NCBI RefSeq assembly: GCF_025118155.1
Contig: NW_026251390.1
Location: 682,001-746,000 of the forward strand
Direction of reading: 5' to 3'
DNA: 64,000 nucleotides
From: Cokeromyces recurvatus
Taxonomy: Eukaryota > Mucoromycota > Mucoromycetes > Mucorales > Mucoraceae
A program made the position numbers and the translations under genes. Below the pieces are notes generated by a model that had not been told where the DNA came from, ran no database searches, and saw only the letters and a list, made by a program, of their open reading frames with translations. Shown here one piece after another: positions 58,003 to 64,000 of the stretch (positions are counted from its first letter, which is position 1; every line of letters begins with the position of its first letter).

Positions 58003-59146
58003 TTAACCTCCAAATCTTGCTAGTCTTTTTCTTCTAATTTCATCTAAATCATTTTCAATATTAGTTGAATCCTTTATACTTTCTTCAATTGCCCTCGCCA
58101 ACATTTGATCTTCATCATCTAACAAATCATTATCTGTATTTCCTGATGATAGAAGTGAATAGCCTCGTCCAGAGAATGCCTCAGTTGTGTTTGTCTCATT
58201 CGACTTTGATGATAATGGCTTTGCTTCTCTATCAGCTGGACATTCGACTAATTCTCCTTTTACAGCGAAAACTGAATATCCTTCACGTTCAATTTGATCT
58301 AACATGAGGGGTAAATAATTTTCCCCGAGATAAGTGGGTGCAGCTTGCATTGAATCCAAATTATACCAGTGATGATTAAACCTTCTAAGTGTAAACCAAT
58401 GATTTCTTAGATTACAAACATAAGCTCTTTGATTACTAATAATGAGTAGTTATTAATAATTTAAATAGCATTAGCTCTGTTATCATTACACAGGATTTTT
58501 TCTAACTTCTTCCATTTCTTTTGATTTCCAAGGAACTAATTCTAAATTCCATATCTCGAGTGCTTTTTGCAATACCTACAGCCATAGATAGAATAAAATA
58601 AAATAAAATAAAATACATATGCATATACATATTCAAGTAACATTATAAATAGGACATACTTGAATTGAGAAATATCCAGAATCATCATAATTCTGACTTT
58701 CCTTACCCAAACTACCACTCACAAGTTGTTCTGCTTTATCTATCTCTTTACCAATTTCCGCTAAGTCAACAGCAGTAAAATAATTGCCTAAATAATATAA
58801 TAGTTAGCATTGTATCATTTAGAGTAATAATAATAAAAAAAAAAAATAAAAAAGTAAAGGAAAGTACCTTGTAACAAAGCACTAATTAAAAGAAGAAAAA
58901 AAAAAGTGAAATGGAATTAAGTGTTAAGCTTTTTTTTTTTCCTGTTTTCTTTTGTTTTGCTTATTACTTGAGTGCATGCTGGGCACATAATAAATCTTGT
59001 TCTTGCTGTTAGAGAGTATAATTAGGAGGAAAAAAAAAAGTTTAACGTACAGTTATAAATGTAATTCAATTGTTCGGAATGAATTCCTTTTTAATTTGAT
59101 TTTTTGTTTGTTTTATTTTCATTACTTTTTCAAAACAGATGCACAT
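58003..59146 (-). CDS. Ataxin-3 type Josephin deubiquitinase
   Basis: The predicted start at 59146 opens a 21-base first exon (MCICFEK; 59126-59146). Next comes an exon QEQDLLCAQHAL ending in CTCAA, a 14-base microexon (58868-58881), and GNYFTAVDLAEIGKEIDKAE. The joined Josephin start reads FEKQEQDLLCAQHALNALLQ GNYF. The catalytic Cys is in LLCAQH, the His in LRNHWFTLRRF and the Asn/Asp position in HHWYNLDS. A ubiquitin-interacting motif (DEDQMLARAIEESIK) lies near the C-terminus, which ends IRRKRLARFGG. No poly-Gln tract is present. The enzyme trims ubiquitin chains and works with p97/Cdc48 in quality control; the tail RRKRLARF resembles the VCP-binding basic motif. Six or so introns. Confidence 0.88.
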
Positions 59147-60285
59147 TGCTTTTATGAAATACGAGTCAACTTTTTTTCTTCTTAAAAAAAAAAAAGCAAT
59201 TACTTGATTAACTAAATGAATAGTCAGGAACCAATATTAAAGATAAAAATAAAAGACGAAAAATTAGGCTTATTAAAAAAAAAAAAGGTAATAGTTAAAG
59301 CCCGACATACTATATCTCTTCTGCAGTTACAGCTGTAATGCGTTTAACCAATGAAGTTTGGTTTACCATGAATATAATATATCATCAGATAGTCTTAATG
59401 CTATTTCCTGAGGATATTTTTCTTTCCTCTTTTATAGTTTCCTTTAGTATTAGTTTCATTTTTTTTTGTTTTCTCACAAATAATTTCGAGATTTAGTAAT
59501 TAAAGAGGATTCAACATATTTATCTATGTTGCAGAACTAAATCTTGTTTTAATAGATTATATTGTAGGTCAAGGAACTAGAGTAGATAATTGTATAAGAT
59601 AGGGTAGAGTATGTAAATAATAATAAAGAATCACGTTATGTTATGCTCCTATACCGCATAACAAATAAGTGCAATGTTATGTTTACTTGTATAAAGATAT
59701 TGTCTTTCAAACAATTGCAGTCTCTCCAATTTAATATACAATTATGTATGCGGCATATATACATATACAGTGTGCGCATTTATGATAATATGAATGTATA
59801 CTGTATACGAGATGGTGGTGCCAGAGCTATGAAATAAAATTAATTACGTCACAATTAGATATAAATGAATACTACTATCTGACTGTATTATTGTTTCAAG
59901 GAAAAGAATTCAATTATAGACTTTGTAAGAATTGGTTATTGGCAGAAGACTAAAGTTTTACATTATGACCTTCTTTTCCGTTTATTTAGAAACGAGAAGG
60001 AATCTTGTGTTAAAAGTCTTTCTATTTGTAAGCCTATTAAAAGCAAATAATGTTATTTAAATATATTCTTTGTATAAATGTGTATATCGATATACATAAG
60101 CATATACATATATATTTTATTTTTTTTTTTTTTTTGCTAATAATAAGTCGTATCAATACTACACTATTTTCTTCTGTAATTAAATTAAAATAATGCCTAT
60201 TCGCGTAATAATAATAATAATATGCATTTATATGTATTTTTTTTTTTTTTAATTTTTATTATTATTATTGTTATTCTTTTAATCG
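59147..60285. other. Divergent intergenic region, no gene seen
   Basis: AT-rich promoter region between ataxin-3 and ELG1. T runs at about 60119-60135 and 60238-60250. No recognisable element. Confidence 0.5.
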
Positions 60286-62865
60286 ATGCCACCTAAATCA
60301 ACAAAACAAAGATCAATAAAAGATCATTTTAGTGCTATACCCAAGAAAGAAAATCAAATAGAAGAAGAAAAAGAAATTAAAATTCATCCTTTATTTTTAT
60401 CGATCAAACAGAGAAAAGAACAACAAAAATCCACTTCTGCTATATTAAAAGATGAAACAAATAACTCACTCAAGGTACTTACAACAACAACAACAACGAT
60501 GCCTATAGCAAATACATCTTTAATAAAGAAGCCAAATTTAATTGTGAGAAAGGAACCGATGAGTCCAATAATAAAAGAAACAGTAGAAAGAAGGATGAAA
60601 AGAAAGATAAATAAACAGCGTAATCCCTTTGAGTCGATCATCAAAGCTGATGTGCATCATTTCTATTCAACACAAAAAGAAAAACGAAATAAAACAATAG
60701 AAAGTAGTCCAAGTCATAAAATGAAGCAAGCATTGTATTTAGATTTACACACAATAGAGGAGAGAATGAATGTTACATATCAAAATGATTGGAAAAAGGA
60801 GCCTTGTTGTCGATGGCTATTTGATAATCTAACACGTTTAAGAAATAGGGACGATAAAAGGATACTATGGAGTGATAAATATCGACCTGACTCTGTAGAG
60901 GGATTAATAGGATTTCTGCCTGATTTTGAATATTTAAGGGATTGGCTAAATCGACTCAAGATTAAACCTCCATTGTTAACGAATTCAAAGAAATATAAAC
61001 AGAAAGGGAAAAAATGGATGGATATAGATGATGAACGATTATGTAATCTTATGCTTCTAGTAGGTGGAAATGGTGTAGGAAAGACAGCGACTGTTTATAC
61101 TGCAGCAAAGGAAACAGGTTATTCTGTATTTGAAATGAATCCTAGTTCACGACGTACAGGAAAAGATGTGTTTGATAATGTAGGGGAAATGATAGCAAGT
61201 CATTTAGTTCAATTTGACGGACAAAGGAAAAGAAAGACAGTAGAAGGAGAACGAATTATAATACGAGATACAGTTATCAAAAAGAAACCAAAGACGATTG
61301 ACATTGCACAGCATTTTAAAAGGCTATTAAATGTTTCACAACAGCCTAAAGAAGAAGAGAGTCAAAAGATAACAGAAGAAGAAGAAGAGAATCAAATGAT
61401 AACAGAAGAAGGAGAAGAGAGTCGAATAATAATAGAAAATAATAAAAAGGAAACAATAAAGCCTACCATTCAAGATTTTTTCAAAAAAATGGAAGATAGA
61501 AATAGAGAAAAAGAAGAGATAGAAGAACCAAAGCAAAGTTTAGTTTTATTAGAAGAAGTTGATATTTTATTTGAAGAAGATAAGGGATTTTGGACATCAG
61601 TCATTGAATTAAGTCAAAAGAGTAAAAGACCTATTATAATGACATGTAATGGTAAAGTACTAAATTTATGAGGGTATATAAATATAAACTAAACAATTTA
61701 CACCAAGATAAATCCCAGATACCATTAGAACAATTATACCTTCAATCTGTCATTTATTTTGAAAGACCAGAAAGGACAAGTCTTGTACCTTATCTTCAAT
61801 TGATTTGTTATACAGAAAACTACATCATAGATCAAGAAGATATTCTATATTTATGTGAATTATTAGACTATAACATCAGACAAATTATTGATACCTTACA
61901 GTTTTGGTTAAATGATGAAAAGATGAAGATAGATAAAAGAAATGAGCATGTCGTCTTTAAATATCTCTTTGCACATATTATGGGATTTGCCGACTTGATA
62001 AAGAAGAAGGATAAAGATCAAGATGTATTAGTAGAATTAATGGATCGATTAAAAGGATTAAATTCAAAGACAATAGGTTTATGTAAACTTTATTATTTCA
62101 CTGTAATGAATTATAATAGCACAAATGATGATGATATTGAGAAAATAAGTGACATTATGAATACAGAATCTTTTATTGATGCCTATATTGGATTAACAGA
62201 TAAGCAAAGACATCAAGTGAGTAAATAAATAAATAAGAAGAGATTTAAACAAACATGCATATTTATATAATTAGATTTATGATATAGATCAATATGACAC
62301 TAAAGATTTATGTTATCATAATATGACAATTTTATTAAAAAAAGCAAATGATCTAGACCATTGGGAATTAGGAGAATTAATTGGAAATTCAATTTCAATT
62401 ATAAATCTATCACAAGAAAAGTGGCGTAACCATTATTTGTCAACATGGTCAAATCAATGGAAAGGGAGAGAAGAAGAAGATTTATATGATGAAAGGTAAG
62501 ATGGGATGATGATATTGATATAAATATGGGGATAGGATATTTTTTAGGGTGTGTAGGGTGTAGGGGTAGGGGTAGGGGTAGGGGGATGATAGTAAGATTA
62601 AAAATATATATAAAATGTATACCTACTTATTTATAGTCAAACTTATCTGAAGAATTGTCTTGAAATTATCTATCCTTCTATACTAAATAATCCCAGTCAA
62701 TATCTGTATAAAAATGTAATCATGATCGAATACATGCCAGAGATTAGAAATATGTGTATTTATGACAAAGGAATTGCTGGTAAAGGGAAAAAAGAAAGAA
62801 CAAGAAAGAGAATAAGATATTTTAACCAATTAGATGATGAATCAAGAAATTATTTAATTCAGTAA
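60286..62865 (+). CDS. elg1: ELG1/ATAD5-type RFC-like PCNA unloader
   Basis: Four exons (60286-61651, 61708-62216, 62275-62495, 62637-62865) join to 774 residues in frame. A PCNA-interacting motif QRSIKDHF lies at residues 8-15. The AAA+ region begins LWSDKYRPDSVEGLIG, with Walker A VGGNGVGKT (about residue 263) followed by ATVYTAAKETGYSVFEMNPS SRRTGKDV and Walker B LVLLEEVDILFEED. After a long charged insertion come PIIMTCN-DKSQIPLEQLYL and a helical C-terminal RFC-like part ending RYFNQLDDESRNYLIQ. It replaces Rfc1 in an alternative clamp loader that removes PCNA from DNA after replication. A G-rich telomere-like tract lies in the last intron. The start ATG is the first after a T-rich leader. 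Confidence 0.9.
62543..62585 (+). repeat. TTAGGG/TAGGGG-type G-rich repeat in the ELG1 intron
   Basis: Reads TTAGGGTGTGTAGGGTG and then four TAGGGG units. At least six G runs of three or more lie within 43 bases, enough for a G-quadruplex. The tract lies inside the last intron (62496-62636). Confidence 0.85.
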
Positions 62866-63020
62866 CAAATACAATAAATGCATATCAATGTATTTGAAAA
62901 AAAAAAAAAGTCATATAATTAAATTATAATATGCAATAAGAATAATAATAATAATAATAATTTAATTCGTTTCTTTTTTCTTGTTTTTTTATTATAATTA
63001 ATAATTTTCATTTTCTTTAT

Positions 63021-63057
<37 letters not shown>

Positions 63058-63065
63058 TTTTCGCC

Positions 63066-64000
63066 ATGTTTCAAACATCTAATGATCTAATAAATGACAA
63101 ACAAATAAAAGAACATAAACCTTTGCATAGAAGATCTTTTCCAATATGTCCAAAATGTAATCAAAGCTGTTCAAAAGAAGATACTTTAGTTAGAGCGTTT
63201 AATCAAGTATATCATTATAAATGCTTTATTTGTGAGGTATATAACAGCATCATCTATATTATAAAGAGAAAGAAAAAAAAAAAAAAAAGGAGTTATTTAA
63301 GCAGATGAAAAGAAAGAGATTCCGATTTTTTTTTTAAAGGGGAGCACATTTTTTACTTTATTTTATTTTTTGTTTCTCTGTTCTTCCTTTTGCCTTCTTT
63401 TTTCTTTAACTTATATTCTTAATTATACGTAGGATTGTTTTATACCTGTAGCAAATAAATATTATCCAATCGATGATCAACAACAGCAAAAATATAGAAG
63501 AAGAAAATTATTAGTTGTTTGTGAATACCATTATTTAAAGCGATTAGGTTTAATTTGTTTGAAATGTGATAAGCCTATTGCTTCTAACGAAAGATATCAT
63601 CCTGAGTGTATTCAATGTCCACTTTGTGTTACACCAACAACTATTCATTATGACTATAAAGGTCAAAGTTATTGTAGACTTCATTTCTCCCTAATACCTG
63701 AAACGCATTGCGCTGGTTGTGAACAAGCTATTCTAAAACAATTTGTTGAACATCGTAATTTACCTAATCAAATATGGCATCCTGAATGTTATATGATTTT
63801 AAAATTTTGGAATGTAAAATTAAAACCAACAAAGAAACAAATGGGTAACAAAATGATGATGAAAGATTAACATACAAATGCACATTTATTGATCATTATT
63901 TATTTTAGACCATTCCAATCTTATTGACAATCAAACAAAAATTCATCAAAAAGTGAAACGAATATGGACAGATTTATCATCATTCGAGGAATCTTCTGCT
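63066..64000 (+). CDS. LIM-domain protein, 5' part (probably LIM-RhoGAP, Rga1-like)
   Basis: The gene runs off the right edge. Exon 1 starts MFQTSNDLINDKQIKEHKPL and has the first LIM half CPKCNQSC...VYHYKCFIC; a long intron follows and exon 2 reads DCFIPVANKYYPIDD. The second LIM reads CLKCDKPI...RYHPECIQCPLCVTP...YCRLHF, and a third begins CAGCEQAI...WHPECYMILKFWNVKL. An intron (donor after 63844, acceptor at 63908) is followed by DHSNLIDNQTKIHQKVKRIW to the window end. Three LIM modules followed by KFWNVKL are characteristic of fungal Rga1-type Rho GTPase activators, whose RhoGAP domain would lie further right. Such proteins control polarised growth through Cdc42 or Rho GTPases. The GAP assignment is inferred. 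Confidence 0.8.

Overview
This is eukaryotic nuclear DNA from a fungus, most likely an early-diverging mould of the Mucoromycota (Mucorales-like). It is very AT-rich. The introns are short (about 50-100 bases, GT...AG, often with AT-rich or T-rich tracts), long A/T homopolymers are frequent, and intergenic DNA is littered with decayed mobile elements. The housekeeping genes are typical fungal orthologues, and a GPI-type chitin deacetylase fits a chitosan-walled mucoralean. No bacterial operons, rRNA, tRNA or CRISPR arrays were seen.

Layout. 0-6 kb: 3' end of a site-2 protease (+), a decayed TnpB/Fanzor-like gene, the HDEL/KDEL receptor ERD2 (+) and the PKA regulatory subunit (+). 6-12.6 kb: gene-poor, with a dead Tc1/mariner-like transposase, an interspersed repeat pair, three tandem near-palindromes, a Fanzor-like C-terminal fragment and a decayed LINE. 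12.6-27.5 kb: dense host block with an Ariadne-type RBR ligase (+), a mitochondrial-looking DEDDy exonuclease (+), ARP5 (+), ATG13 (-), TIM9 (+), a chitin deacetylase (-) and NPR2 (-). 27.7-33 kb: a Fanzor-like pseudogene, a 5'-truncated LINE inserted just after its 3' end, and an unidentified coding relic. 34-45.7 kb: a Cys-rich protein (-), RPAP1 (-), SLD2 (-), carnitine acetyltransferase (+) and choline/ethanolamine phosphotransferase (-). 46-50.2 kb: gene-poor, with two more Fanzor-like relics. 50.5-64 kb: PHO80-like cyclin (+), GATA_AreA-domain protein (+), severin (-), tafazzin (-), a small secreted protein (+), ataxin-3 (-), ELG1/ATAD5 (+) and a LIM-domain protein cut by the right edge (+).

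The host genes are unrelated housekeeping functions and do not form one pathway. ATG13 and NPR2 both belong to nutrient/TORC1 signalling, and SLD2 and ELG1 both to DNA replication, but nothing in the sequence shows that they are linked functionally.

The most notable content is a set of at least four, probably five, relics of eukaryotic TnpB homologues (Fanzor-type RNA-guided nucleases). They are recognised by RuvC-I/II/III and zinc-ribbon remnants. Two of them, carrying different zinc-ribbon types, are followed by nearly the same ~80-base 3' tail, a candidate conserved element end or guide-RNA scaffold. Exon joins are read from splice consensus and family conservation, not from transcripts.
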